A DNA stretch of 64,000 nt from Penelope pileata (GCA_013396635.1 WBMW01005677.1:703879-767878), one strand, 5' to 3'; counted from the stretch's first letter, positions 47,701 to 61,100 are shown. Numbers and translations: made by a program. The notes: generated by a model from the sequence alone, not told the origin.

Positions 47701-50599
47701 GATCTATCTTTGGGAACATAATGCACGTTATCTGGGAAGTTCTGTGTTTACCGAGCAACACTTGCTGAGACGCCATTCCTAGAATGAGTTATCTCAGAGA
47801 CTGCATATAAAGGAAAGATTGCTGAGAACAGGGCTGAGCAGTAAGATGAAGTGAAGAGACCATGTTAAATGAATTGCACCTCCAGATCCTGGTTCTCAGT
47901 TCATATATTTGAGAACTAAGAAAGAACTTGTGGAAGAAGACAATGCTGCAAGCTCTTCCTTAGCTGGATGTACAGCAGTTCTCCACCCTTCCAGGAGTCT
48001 TCACGATCAATTTCCTTTATTGGTGATGCAGAACAGTTTCTTTGATAACTGTATAAGAGTACATACACCCATTAGGTCTACAAGAGGCTCTTCAAAACTG
48101 ACCATAGACATACAATACAAGTCTGAGTGTGTCTGTAATTCAGCAAGTCCAACTCCATCTGCACTTTACATTTTTTTCTGAGGTATCTTTTGCCATCAGA
48201 GGTAGTATTTTCCCAGACCTGAAGGTGGAACTCTTGTTCCTTTGATGATCTTTATATGAGTGCCATAGCATTTTGCATTGTCATTTTTTTTCCTTGATGA
48301 AATACGGAATTCTCTGAAGTCACTGCTGGGTTGTCTGGGAGATCACATTAACAACAGTAGCAAAAATGGACAGTCAGGTTTGAACCTTGTGTGCAAAATG
48401 AGATGTGCCAGGCGCTCTTCAGACGACGCCTGTTAGAACTCACCAAAAAAAATCTTTCTTTTTGGAAACATCCTTGGGATCCTCTTCCTTCTTTTGCTGC
48501 CACGTGTAGACTTCTTGGTCTTCTCCAGGAGCCAAGACATTTCAGGATATAAAAAACAGAGTATAATTCTGTGGTCATAACATTATCACATCAGACTGCA
48601 CAGAATCTCTCCATCTCTCCCTATATATTTCACATGAAAACTGTTGCTGTGTATGCTTGAGCTATAGTATATCTTTGGGAAAAAAAAATTACTATAAAGT
48701 TTGTATTGTTTCCAAATAGATTCACAGAGAGTGTATTCCTATAGTCAATTAAGATATAACTTATTTATAGTCCTTGTTTTTTGGCTTTGCCTTCAGAATA
48801 ACGTCACTGCCTGAAAGCCAGCACTGCTTCTACACCTCACACAAACACAGTACAACCCACACAAATAGAGTACACTTACGATAAAGGCAAAATCTGCATT
48901 GGAGTGTGCTTTTAAACTATCTAACATCAATGCACATTTTTTTACACCTATCATAACTTTCTTCTGGACTCTTCCCAACGCTCAACAACTCTTTGAAGTG
49001 TAAATACCCAAACTGGATGCATTATTACAATAATGGCTTGATGCTATAAACAGGGATAATATCCATTCCAGTTGTACTTGACGTTCCTCTGGCTTTGCTT
49101 CAGATTATTAGTTAGCAAAAGGTTTATTCTGGGAGTTCATGATCATAATGCCCAGGTTCCTTTCAATGTTGTCTCAAGCCAGTTACTCTTCTTCAGATTC
49201 AAAGAGTGGCTCTGAGGCTTATTTTGAATGTGAGCCTTCCATTGGACTGTCTTAAGAAAAATATTTTCACAAATGATGCTATCATTACTCACCATTATTA
49301 CTATTTACAGCAGCAGAGCTGTAATTTTGTATTTTTGTCTAAGTCATTCCTAATAGCACCAGGCCAAGAACAAGCCTCCCCAAAAGACATCCATAGGACA
49401 AACCTTGACTTACAACCACTTCTCTCGAGAACTCCCAGCCAAACCAGTTTTTAATCCACATACAACAAACTACACAGACTTTGTACTCTATGCTGCATTC
49501 ACAAAAATAGCATACTGTGCTAACTTAGATGGAATCTAGTAAATCAACATTATTACCTTTGTGAACCAAACTTAAATTCAAGTGTGTTTAATCAAATATT
49601 TTTCTTAAAAGTGTGTTCAGCGGCATTTAATTACGTGTACTTAAGGTCAGCCCTTCCATGTTTCTGTCCAGAGTATCCATATCAAACTGCTTATGCTATG
49701 CCAGCTTGTGTCATCTTTACCATTTTTTAAATATATCTGCAGTGTAAGCATTTTTTTAGTACTTTTGTACTCCCTGGCTGTCTTCTGAGCAACAGAATTA
49801 ATGAAGACTGTGGATTCTGTGGATTTGGATCCTTTAGCCCCTAAACAATTTTAACTGCAATAACTACAATTTCTCCTCCACGTGCCCTATGAAAATCACA
49901 TCTATCGGTCTGGAATGATGCGTGTGCAAAGTGGATGGCTGATATGTACACACAGATTGACTGGCTGGTTGCTGCTAGGAAGAATGTGTCAGTGAAGAGC
50001 TTTTTGCCTGCTTTTCCTTTGGCTGAGGAAACAAATTTAAATATCATTTTCCACAAAGCTAACAAAAGTGGAATGACTTTCACCAAACTAGATCAGAACT
50101 GGCCAAAAGGGTATGGAATGACAGACAGATGGACAGAGAACATAAATCTTGTCCAGAACATCAAAATCAACTTAAATTCATCAGTTCTCTTTGTACTATT
50201 GAGTACAATTTAAAAAATGTTCTATGCTAATAGTGGCACAGCATGCTCATTAATTGTTGCTATAGAGATATTGCCAGGTAGCCAGAGAGTTTTCTGTCTC
50301 TATTTAGAGGCAGCAAAATGACCAGAAGTGACAGCAGGCTGCCCTTGGATGTTCTGCTCTATGTAGATGAAAACCCATGCTATAGCTGCCAGTACGCATA
50401 TCAAGAGCAGCAGAGCTGCAGCTCTGCTAGTCAGAGGTTCAAGTACTGGGATAGGAACTAATTATCAGGGTAATACAAACAGAATTCACTTATTCTCAAA
50501 TTAGAATGTTCACTAAATACTTACTTTCTGAATAACACTGTAAACGGAAGGTTTCAGTGAGGGGAGAGTGGAATCTCGCTGGCACGACCTGGGTTGCAC
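44791..50599. other. intergenic, no gene seen
   Basis: AT-rich sequence with A/T-runs near 45381 and 48680. cactcaatgtgactttt occurs twice near 45075 and 45103. Open frames are short and unrecognised. No RNA gene seen. Confidence 0.7.
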
Positions 50600-51066
50600 T
50601 TGCCCCATGCAAAGGAGGGCTATGAGGATGGGGAAGGGTCCAGGGGGCAAGGTGTATGAGGGGCAGCTGAGGCCCCTTGGTTTGCTCAGCCCAGAGCAGA
50701 GGAGGCTGAGGGGAGGCCTCATGGCGGCCTACAGCTTCCTCACGAGGGGATCGGAGGGGCAGTGCTGATCTCTGCTCTCTGGTGACAGCAACAGGGCCTG
50801 AGGGAACGGCATGGAGCTGTGTCAGGGGAGGTCAGGTTGGGAGTTAGGGAAAGGTTCTTCACCAGAGGGTGGTTGGGTCCTGGCACAAGCTGCCCAGGGC
50901 AGTGGTCATGGTACCACAATCAGAGTTCAAGAAGTGTTTGGACATTGCTCTCATAGGGTTTGAGTTTTGGGTGGTCCTGCGTGGAGCCAGGAGTTGGGAC
51001 TCCATGATCCCTGTGGATCCAACTCGCGATGTTCTCTATGATCCATGTGATATCTGTGTGATTCCC
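50600..51066 (+). repeat. CR1 LINE fragment next to the STX17 CpG island
   Basis: Forward CR1 features: tatgaggggcagctgaggcc, gagcagaggaggctgaggg, agcttcctcacgaggg, aggttcttcaccagagggt, caagctgcccagggcagtgg, and an octamer-like end (tctatgatccatgtgatatc). Diverged, from a different subfamily than the copy at 30.5 kb. Left limit approximate. Confidence 0.9.
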
Positions 51067-51309
51067 AGTGTCCCTCCAGGCAGTGTGCCTGCCCTTACCC
51101 AAGTTACACAGTAGGAGACGCAAGGTGAGTTCACCCAGAATTTCAGACCAGCTCTTAAACTGCTGGCAGGGTACCTGGGCACCCCGTGGCTGCTCTCCAG
51201 AAGACCTTGAGCTCTCCTCTGGTGGTGACCGCCCGCCGCAGCCGCAGCCGCCCCACGCGTGCCCCTCTCCTCGTGGTGCCGACATTTTGACAAGGGCCAG
51301 CCCTGCTCC

Positions 51310-51556
51310 TTCTCCCCCGGCCGCGCGCTCAGACCCGAGCAGGAGGGAACGGCCCCGGGGGCCGCGCAGGGCTGCGCGTGTGTGCGCGTGTGTGCGCGTG
51401 TGGCGGGCGGGGCCGAGCCGCGCAGCGCCGAGGGGAGCCCTGCGCGCCGGCTGCCTGCCAGCGGGACGTGGTGAGGGACGCGGCGGGGGGTGGCGGGGAC
51501 AGAGGGCAGGGGGAGGAAGGGAGGGGTTCGGGGCGGCCGCCGGGTTCCGACGATGG
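51310..51556 (+). repeat. 247-bp duplicated segment, copy A (left of gap)
   Basis: Matches 52227-52473 base for base at a constant offset of 917. The five substitutions that I count all lie in the first 75 bases. The copy ends gacgatgg directly against the N run. Confidence 0.97.
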
Positions 51557-52226
51557 NNNNNNNNNNNNNNNNNNNNNNNNNNNNNNNNNNNNNNNNNNNN
51601 NNNNNNNNNNNNNNNNNNNNNNNNNNNNNNNNNNNNNNNNNNNNNNNNNNNNNNNNNNNNNNNNNNNNNNNNNNNNNNNNNNNNNNNNNNNNNNNNNNNN
51701 NNNNNNNNNNNNNNNNNNNNNNNNNNNNNNNNNNNNNNNNNNNNNNNNNNNNNNNNNNNNNNNNNNNNNNNNNNNNNNNNNNNNNNNNNNNNNNNNNNNN
51801 NNNNNNNNNNNNNNNNNNNNNNNNNNNNNNNNNNNNNNNNNNNNNNNNNNNNNNNNNNNNNNNNNNNNNNNNNNNNNNNNNNNNNNNNNNNNNNNNNNNN
51901 NNNNNNNNNNNNNNNNNNNNNNNNNNNNNNNNNNNNNNNNNNNNNNNNNNNNNNNNNNNNNNNNNNNNNNNNNNNNNNNNNNNNNNNNNNNNNNNNNNNN
52001 NNNNNNNNNNNNNNNNNNNNNNNNNNNNNNNNNNNNNNNNNNNNNNNNNNNNNNNNNNNNNNNNNNNNNNNNNNNNNNNNNNNNNNNNNNNNNNNNNNNN
52101 NNNNNNNNNNNNNNNNNNNNNNNNNNNNNNNNNNNNNNNNNNNNNNNNNNNNNNNNNNNNNNNNNNNNNNNNNNNNNNNNNNNNNNNNNNNNNNNNNNNN
52201 NNNNNNNNNNNNNNNNNNNNNNNNNN
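51557..52226. other. assembly gap, 670 N
   Basis: Unbroken run of N. Reading frames that cross it consist largely of X and have no meaning. Confidence 0.99.
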
Positions 52227-52387
52227 TTCCCCCCCGCCCGCGCGCTCAGCCCCGAGCGGGAGGGAACGGCCCCGGGGGCCGCGCGGGGCTGCGCGTGTGT
52301 GCGCGTGTGTGCGCGTGTGGCGGGCGGGGCCGAGCCGCGCAGCGCCGAGGGGAGCCCTGCGCGCCGGCTGCCTGCCAGCGGGACGTG
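52227..52387 (+). other. STX17: tentative end of the non-coding STX17 first exon
   Basis: GACGTG followed by GTGAGG at 52388 (and at 51471 in the other copy) is the best donor-like site in the island and would join to the acceptor at 57962. The left edge (transcription start) is unknown and is set here only at the contig side of the gap. Mammalian STX17 has a non-coding first exon as I recall. Confidence 0.3.
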
Positions 52388-52473
52388 GTGAGGGACGCGG
52401 CGGGGGGTGGCGGGGACAGAGGGCAGGGGGAGGAAGGGAGGGGTTCGGGGCGGCCGCCGGGTTCCGACGATGG
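52227..52473 (+). repeat. 247-bp duplicated segment, copy B (right of gap)
   Basis: Same sequence as copy A, ending gacgatgg followed by a single N at 52474 and then unrelated single-copy sequence. Both copies stop at the same base and both are followed by N. Confidence 0.97.
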
Positions 52474-52474
52474 N

Positions 52475-55400
52475 GTCCACCTGCAGCCTTGGTGTGGGAC
52501 GTAAAACTGTTCTTTGATGCCTGTCCTTCCCCCATCCCTCGCTGCTTGTTTTGGCAGTGTGCACGCAGGCCTCGGTCACCTGTTGCAACCACAACCCAGG
52601 AATAGGGAAACATCAGTGCTGGGGCTCTAACTGCAGGCTGAAACATGCTGCGGCCACGTACTGCAGCCCTCGGTCCCTGTGAACTTGCTCTGCCGGCTCA
52701 GCTCTGTTCCAGCCATGCTGACGTGTTTGTCCGTGCTGTCTGGTTCCGGGACGTGCTGTAGGTGTGCTGCCTGGCCCGAGAGGTGGGCAGCGCACAGCGC
52801 CTGGCGCTGGCTGGGGGCTCTCGAAATGCAGCCCCGTTCCCTGGCCTTGTCTGAATGGCATCTGTCTCGCTGGGTGATCCCCAGGGACGTGGGCCCGCCA
52901 GGATCTGCAGGCTGCCAGGTCCAGCTGCCAGTGCAGGTGGTTCCACAGGAGATCCCATGCGTACAGCTCTGCCCCACTGGCAGGTACATGCCATGTCACT
53001 TTGTGAGCGCCTTGGGTCTGGCCACAGTGCTTTGTTTCAGCCTAGCAAAGCTGATTTCTTCTGGTTCCTTTCTCAGCCAGCAGACAAGGATGTAGTTGAG
53101 AGCTGAAGTGCTCCTTGGCTGTAGCCCAACACAGGAGCACGCTCCTCACTAGCTACACACTGAAGGCAAGAGAGCAGTACTCAGTGCCCTTTGCCACTCG
53201 GTTCTGTGCTGCTCTGAGAAGTCTTTCAGGTCACCTTACTGAGAAAGCTGTCTCTCTCTGCATTCCACCATCTGTGTTCTAATGCTTTGGTTATTAACTT
53301 CTAAACAATTATTTGCGTTGAGAAAAGGAAAAAGCTCTCTTTGACCTTACAACCCTTAGAAACAAGGCAGCTGCGCTGGAGGTGCTTCTCCAGTGGCAGC
53401 GATCGTTTGAAGGGTCCTGACTTCAGATAGGAGCGTTACACTGCGTTTCTCTGGGTAGCAGAGCTCTTCAGATCTACTCTGCATTTCTCCTACCCCTTTG
53501 CAGCTTAGCAGAAATTCATGAGCATTAGATTTGGTTCATATAGCAGCGCTTACTGAAATTTCTGGTACAAATTACCATGCATAGTAAGAATTTAACTTCT
53601 GATTGACTACAGCTGTGTGGCTATGTGATTTCTGCACACTGCCAGAAAGCAAGTGGAGATTTTGGGTTAGTGTCAGAATTAAATCCACGCTTTCATTCTT
53701 TGGAATTGTGTGTCCGAAGATCCTTTTAGCCCATATAATTATCTAGTTTAAAGGGTGAAATGCGACAGCATGTGCTGCTTGGACCGTCACTGTCTGAAAG
53801 AGGAAGTGAGTTGTTACGGAACAATTTTGTGTGCTTTATGTATTTAGTAAAGATCAGATCAGTGGAACACCTCCGTTTCTGTTACTCTGTCAGAGATGCT
53901 TTCACACAGGAGAATGCAGACTAATCCCTTATGTAAGATACACTGAAATGTTCAATGTTAAGGATATGGGGTGAGCAAACTGGAGTATCTCGAGTAGTAA
54001 GAGCCATAGGTGATTTTCGTATTAAGTGCAGACACCAAGCTAATGGCATTAGCTTGATCATTTGATGCTGATTTTGCTTCTTACAGTTCCAGTTGGGGGC
54101 CAGTACCTAAAAAATATAAATGTTAAAAAAAGAGGTATACGTAGTTTTTGCCGCTAATATTTTGATAAAGCTGCTACAATGTGCTTTGGATGTGTCTTCT
54201 TTTTTTTTTATTAACAGTTAACTGAAAATTACACCGCATCTGGGTCTTGATCACTGTAAGTGTTATTTTTGTCACTGAGATATAATTGAATTTTGGTACA
54301 ATGAATTCAATGAATTTTGAATGTTGTGTTGGAAATATTTTCCTTGGAAGATAACCTCTAACAGGCCTTACAGCATCCGTGTTTGAAATGACAAGATTCT
54401 GTAGTGTCTTTGTTTATCAAAATGTCTTGCACAGTGAATATAACGAGGAGCAGTTAATTATGTATGGTTTTATCTAACGTTTTAAATTACTGATTTAATG
54501 ATGCAGTATTCCCTTGGGCTTTTTTGCTCAAACTTAGATCTACTTCAGAGAGCCACAGCAGTGTGTTCCGGGCTCACAGAAGCCTGTGCAGGCTGGGGAG
54601 GATGTGATGGGGAGCTGGGTGTCCTGCTGGACCTTGTGTTGAGCATGAAGCTCAGTGCCCTGAGATGGCCAGCCAGGCTGAGGGATGCATTAGTCAGTAA
54701 CGTGGTTAAGGGTCAGCAGGTCGAGGCAGCGAGTCTTCCCCTCTGTTGAGCGCTTGTGAGATTGGTGAGGTGGGTAGGGGCTGGAGCACACGATGTTAGA
54801 GGAGAAATTGGGTGAGGTGAGGTGAGTTTGGGGTGTGGGAAGGCATTGAGCCAGACTCTGAATGTGCACAGCAGGAATGAGAGAGACAATGGGTACAAGC
54901 TGGTCTGGATGCAAGGATGTTTTTTTGGCTTTGTTGGTTTGTTGTTAACCTGAAGAATGGTCAAACACTGGAGCAGGGGCCTGGCGAGGGTATGGAGCGT
55001 CTGTTTGACTGGGCAGGGTCTGTGCAACCACATCTGGCCTGTGCCTGGTGGCTTCTGACAATCCCTTCCAGCACAAGCTGTCCTGTTACTCTGAGATTGC
55101 TCAAGGAACAGGTGTTACAGCTTTGGAAATTCATTATTAGAGTCAACCCTAGGAAAATGCAAACACAATAAAGTATGCAAGAATGCTTAGATTTCCTTGA
55201 CATTGCATCTGGAACTGACCTATCAGAGAACCATGTAATGTTTAACTTTGTTTACATTCTATTAACTTAAAATAAAAAGGTAAGACTTCCTTGCATTTTT
55301 TCTTTTTGGTCATTCATAGCTTAGAATTTTTGTTGCAAACACTGCTATATCGTTTGAGGAAACATTAAGAGGAAGACCTGAAGAGAATGCAAGGAGTCTT

Positions 55401-57962
55401 TGTATTTCTTCCTTAGTTTCTCACCACTAGTTTGCATTGCAGAAAAATTCCTTAAAGGGACCCACAGACGTGATTGTGTTAGTGAGTTTACAGTCTGGGA
55501 ATTAGGAAAGTGGAGGAGGTGAGTCCCCGGAGCCCTGCATGCAGCTAACTACTTGGATTTAAACCAAGTGCTGTATGGGATCATCTGCTCAGGATGTATG
55601 GCTGTTGGCTGCAGTAACTCTCCTTTCACGGTGGTCCAATTTACAAGTCACCTAAACTGTTGCTTTTGCTTCTTACCAATCTCTAGATGCCAGTAAAGGT
55701 TAGGTACCAAATTAGGATGAATTTAGCTTGGTCTCAGCTATATTTGTTCTAATACAGAACAGGCTTTGGTTTTCCGCTAGCTCACATTGTGCCATGCATT
55801 CAAAGAATTTCTGTCACCACTTTTTCAGCGTGATTCAGTATTAAAGAAAAGCATGGCTTGGACACTGAATTTCTTTAAGGAACCGAGTCTTAATTAATTC
55901 CAGCTCATAAACTAGTGGATTAGTTTCTAAGCTGTCAGGAAATTAAATTTGTGTTCGAAGAGGAAGCATTACGGTTTGGTGTATGATCTTTTGCTCATGG
56001 CAAAAAGAATGTGGCCTGAGCTCAAAGTGGAGCTCAGCTGTGTGATACAGGTGGCTCTTCCAGCGGTGTCCGGGACTGTCGAGGCCAAGGTATAGTAAAA
56101 TAACTGATGTATGCTTTATCTTCTTGCGTTCAAGCCTGCTGCTTTTAGACTGATGGAAAGAGTAAATCAGCACAAAAGGATTTAAGTTCTTTTCACATCC
56201 TGAGAAATGTGAGGCCACGCACTGCATGTTTATTTGAAGATTTGGACAAAGAACTATTAATATTACACGCATGGGGCTAGAAAGGGATTTGTAAGGCTCC
56301 TAGGTAGCATATCTCCCTGTAGTCTGAAGTGGGGATAATTTGGTAATGCTTGCAAAATCAGTTGATAAAGTAATTTTCTTTTGCAGTTCTGAAGAAGGAA
56401 AACGTGTTTCAGTGGTAATTCTGCAGTGAAGTCATATAGGTTGACTTCCCCTAACTTGTTCCACTTTTCAGCTTCTTGGTTGGGTGGCATAGGAAAAGGA
56501 GGAGAGTATTCTTTTAGTTTCTTCTTTTTTGAAAATCTCAAAATTGTTCTATTTGAAGATGTGTTGGAAAATATGATTAATCTGGGACCCTTCTCTAGAA
56601 ACCCAGCTTCCCTTTACCAGAAGTTCTTTCACCTTTCTCCCTGGCCTAGTGGAAGCTGCTTACCGCTTGGCTCCTTTGAAGGTGAAGGGAATTTGTAGGT
56701 ATCCTCCCTGCAGCCTGGGAGCGAGGGCTGGGACTGAACTGGGTCAGTGGAAGGACCCGATGCAATCAGCTGGTGCCTGCCATGAGGTTCTCTGCCTGTG
56801 GGAAGCACGGAGCCTGGGCTCTCCCACTCCACACTGGCACAGTGTGATTAGACATCAGAAAAACAATGCATAATTTTAATCGTATTAAGATGCTTGGCTG
56901 CCTGAAAAATAGGAGTTTTTTTTTACTTCTTATATTCTGCTGGGCCTCATCTGTAAGCAGGAGGATTATGCTTGATCAATTATTTTAAATTAGTTTGGTC
57001 ACTGGAAGAGTAAAATCAGGGGAAGCCTTGTGCTGCAGTTGCTGTTGTAGCACAAGTGGTTTAAGGCAACTGAGTCAGCATGTGTCTTTTTACTGACACT
57101 GTTGTGGCAAAACTTTCTTGTACATGTCTGCCCTTAATTCAACTTCCAGCTTTTGTTTAAAAAGGAGTATAAAGAAAGAAAATCTCATTTAAAAAACCTC
57201 TGTTTATACAGCACTAATATTACAAAATTATCTCACGATAATTTTTCTTTCCGCTTATGTGTGTTCAGCATGACGGAATTCCTTTATATTACTCAAATGC
57301 TCTGTATATAAATGCTACTATATACAGTTATATACATATTTTAGGGAAGGGAACTTCAAAATCATGTTTTATGCGTGTACAGAGAACAGAATTCATGCTG
57401 CTTGCGTGATTCTGCGAATATTCCAGTGACTTCTTCAAGCCCTCTGTTGGGTGATGCCTTGGTGACTTCAGCAGGGGACAAATGCAGCTCGGAGTGGAAA
57501 TCTGCGGTCAGAAGCTCTTGGTCTTTCTAGGAAGTGAACATACAGTGTCAATTTTATTTTGGTGTCTTTTCCGGGTATGTTTTACAATTTTTAAGACGAT
57601 TCAGGATGTAAATTGGCAAAACCTGAACTCAAGCAAAGCATCTAATCACAAGTTTTATGACAACAGAGGCTTCCATCTTTAAGCTGCAAAGCACATTTGC
57701 ATCTGCCTTAATTATTTAGCTATTTTTTTGTTAGTGTTAAATTTTATCTATGGAAAAAGATCCCCAAGCCCTGCAAATAAACAGGAATAATACATTTAAA
57801 TGCAAATAAAAATGCTAATAGGATATCCATTTTTAGGTAGTTAATGTGGTTCTGTTGGAAAACCTGAATTACCTTATTTAGCTTTCTTTTAAAAATTCTA
57901 AATCACTACATTTTTGTAAGCCTGCAATTTTTTCTTTTTCTTTTTCTTTTTTTTTTTTTTAG
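52475..57962 (+). other. STX17: probable STX17 first intron
   Basis: Sequence between the CpG island and the first coding exon. The island edge remains GC-rich to about 53000, then it becomes AT-rich. It ends in a long T/C tract (about 57931-57960) and AG at 57961-57962. No repeat family or other gene recognised; the open frames at 52613-53106 on both strands are chance products of GC-rich sequence. Confidence 0.65.
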
Positions 57963-58028
57963 GGTATTTTACCGTGGTAAAGGTATACTGGACAAGTAAC
58001 AGGTATTGCCTTGAAAGGTGCTTTTAGG

Positions 58029-58151
58029 ATGTCTGAAGATGATGAAAAAGTTAAGCTCCGTCGAATTGAACCTGCCATTCAGAAGTTCATTAAAGTGGCA
58101 ATTCCAACAGATTTGGAACGATTAAGAAAACACCAAATAAATATTGAGAAG
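58029..58151 (+). CDS. STX17: STX17 (syntaxin 17), first coding exon, partial gene
   Basis: The exon starts at 57963 after a T-rich tract and AG, with 66 nt of 5' UTR (an alternative AG at 58001-58002 would leave 26 nt). It runs from ATG 58029 to AAG before donor GTTAGT at 58152, giving 41 codons in phase 0. The ATG has A at -3. The peptide starts MSEDDEKVKLRRIEPAIQKF and contains IPTDLERLRKHQINIEK, diagnostic of the syntaxin-17 N-terminus (start of the Habc region). STX17 is a Qa-SNARE with a C-terminal membrane hairpin. It is recruited to completed autophagosomes and pairs with SNAP29 and VAMP8 for lysosome fusion; it also acts at ER-mitochondria contacts. The SNARE motif and membrane segments are not in this window. 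The family length is about 300 residues. Confidence 0.95.
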
Positions 58152-61100
58152 GTTAGTGTTCACTTTTTGCTGATGCAGTTCTTTGTACGGTGTAGAAGCA
58201 GTCACACTGAAAGGTAATACACAGATTTCAATGAGAAGTTGATTATTAAATGCTTCACTTCATATTTGGCTAAAAATAAACCTTCTGTATTGTCTGGTTG
58301 TTCATCATGTACAAAGGCCTCTACGTTTATGGGAACTCGTCAAGCTACAGTGAGAACCATCGTTTTGTGTTAAAAACTTGTGGTAAGGAAAGCGTCCTAA
58401 TATCTTTGTTTTTAATTCAGAGGGGTTTGCTGCCAGCTGTTCTGAATAACTTAATAACTATATTTTTCTATGTAGATTTTTAAACTGAGCTGAAATAGAT
58501 TAAATTCTGAAACTGAGTAGGAAAATAATTGTACCACATTTCATTATGTTCAAATGCTTCTTGTTGGTAATAGCTCACACTTGATAGTGAAACTGAATAT
58601 GCTTCCAAGAAAAATTAGTGCGGAGTTAAATTCTTGCATATGCTGTGGCCATGCAAGTACTGGTTAGATAAGCATGCCCAGGGCAGTTGTGTTGGCATGA
58701 AATGGCTTATGTCCATTTTATGAAACCCTCATGTTCTGGAGAACAGGGTGGCTGCATCCACGCTGCCGTGTTGACTCCTTCACCATCCTCAGGAGCTCTT
58801 CGAATGAGAGCTGTTTGACACAGCCAAAGCAGTGCTGGGGACAGCTGTAGCAGTTGAGCTGTACAGGTCATCAGATTTCAGACTTGAAATGTTCTCTGTT
58901 TATTAGTAAAAATATGTAGCTTGTGGAAACTGAGACATTGGCTTATCAGGGAAGGTGGTAAGAGATTTACTAGAACAAGTGACACCAATAAAAAAAAAAA
59001 GGAAGAGAGTGAATGACGTGGGAGATCAGCTTATTGTGATAATATCAACACTGCAACTGAAAATTTGAAATTACTGATAGAATACATATTTGTTTAGAAA
59101 AGGTTAGAAAAATCAGTGACAGTAAGTGTCCAGAGTTCTGCAAAGTTCTGAACGTGTTTGTGGAAAATGATACATTACTTTCACTAGTCTCATTCACAGT
59201 GTATAAAATCAAGTGGATATGTAAATAAACGCAGGACAACCGTCTACGTTTTTTAACACCTTGTGAAAGAATGAAGAGATTGGAAGAAGACATGGTAACT
59301 TGTGAACATGATTTCAATTTATTGAAAAGCGTAGTCTGAAGCGTGCATGTAATGTTATTGTTGCAACTTTTATATTGTGCTGCTGTCAGTTGTTCACAAC
59401 TGTTCTGTAATTTTACCAAATGGGCGACGTTTTGGATGAACTTTTCTGTGCCAGGTTTCTGCCTTGAGCAGTTTGGGGATGGGGAGGAGGGAAAGCATAT
59501 CGTTGTATTGTTTCTGAGAACATAGTCAGGAAATAATGTGTTAAGTGATAGTCATCTATTTTCGTAAGAAATGTTTAGCTCAAGTGATAGTAAGTGAACG
59601 GTAGGTTATTGATAGTCGTTTCTTCTAAAAGCAGTGACATGGTTGGAACTCTAACTTGAGGTTGGTTTGTGTTGGTCTTTGTAAAGACTGTGCGTTTTGC
59701 TGTGCTTCTAAAAGTCTGCCTTATTTTGGCCAAGAGGGATGATTCTGGGGGGGGGAAAAAAAAGGGTGGTTTACAGTTAGTGAATGCTGGTTCAGCTTCA
59801 CTAACTGAAGGTTACTGAAGATTTACCTAATGCTAGGCATGCTCTTGTGCCTAGAAACTAGCAGAAATCCTTCCTGGAGTTGTTCATTTGATTTGACGTG
59901 AATCTGAATGAAAACCAGGAGTTCATATTTCTGTGTTTCCACTGTCTCATCCTCTTACTTGCTCATGTTTGTGTGCAAGTGGAAACTCTTCCTGGTTCTT
60001 TTGAGCAATAAATATAGAATTGGCTGGGGAACTTGTGAAGAATACCTTTGGGTGGGAGGTAGCAGTGCAGAAGTGGTGATTGGCTGTGAGAAGATAGAGA
60101 AACTGGGTCAGAGGAGGAAGACCTGGGACTACTGGTCTAGTGATGGCGGATAATAGTTGGACTATTTCCTTGTGAGGGTATATTAAGGATGCAATTAGGA
60201 TATGAACTGTTGTTGCCTTCTTTCTCTTAACCAGAAGTTACACAACTGCCCACACGAGCAACAGGAAGAGGAATCTCTTCGTAGCGGAGATGTAGTTTTT
60301 TGGCTTAAGCTAAAATTAGGTTAAAAATTGAATCCCTAGGGCAGTTCTCCAGTTAACATTGTATCTTCAGGGCAGTGCTCAGTTAAGGTCACTAGCATCC
60401 ATGAACGCAGAGCAGCGATGTGTACCATTCTTCAGAGTCTCGAGGAAGGCATCTATAAACGAAAGGATGCAGTCAGTGTGAGATGGTGTGAAAGCTGCAG
60501 CCTCGCCTGAGAGGAGCAATGAGGTGGTCAGTGGAACAAAGTGTGTTGGTGGGAGGGCAGCTGAGCTGTCAGCGCAGAGTGGGAAATAGTTAACAGGGCA
60601 CATTAGCAGGGGATATATGGCTTTCTTGCACTTCGAAACTCAGTGTCATAATTAGGGAGAGACAGTGGAGGGGATGAGCATAGCTGTTACACTGCTTTAA
60701 TATTTTTGGAAGAGTTTTACTTGGTACAGCTAAACAGAGTTTTTGCTGGATGTTGTCCAGATATGTAAAAAAACCCCACCCTCATCCATAAACACCTTTA
60801 AATGGCTTTGTGTACTGTAATGAGAAGCAGAGACACGATCAGTTATTGCACTGTGTGGTATTACTGGTGTGAGGAATGATGTTGGGAACTGGTACATTTT
60901 GCAGCACCTGGCCAGCAAGGAGGGGTAGCCAGCCACCAGCTGACCCTACTGAAAATCTCTTAGGTATTTAAACAAGGAATAATTACGCTTTATCTAGCCA
61001 GATAGTGTTACCATGGTGTCAGGGAAGGAGTGAAATACATTCCACTTAATTTAGCTCTGTGTTGGTCAACTGACGTTTTTGCTGGCCCAGCAACTCAAAT

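Larger units (their letters stand above)
51215..52473 (+). promoter_or_regulatory. STX17: CpG island, probable STX17 promoter, split by a gap
   Basis: Very GC- and CpG-rich sequence 5.5-6.7 kb upstream of the first STX17 coding exon, where a vertebrate housekeeping promoter with a non-coding first exon is expected. GGGCGGGGCC (an Sp1-type GC box) is at 51405-51414 and again at 52322-52331. A GCGTGT-rich run precedes it. No TATA box seen. The region is interrupted by N at 51557-52226 and contains the same 247 bp twice, so its true length is uncertain. The start site is inferred. Confidence 0.65.

Noticed and set aside
51036..52646. Long open frames (up to 536 codons) across 51036-52646 on both strands
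   Set aside because: They are mostly X from the N run, joined to GC-rich promoter sequence with few stops. Not genes.
58011..58028. Extension of STX17 upstream to a TTG at 58011
   Set aside because: Not an ATG. The known syntaxin-17 N-terminus starts at the ATG at 58029, which has A at -3.
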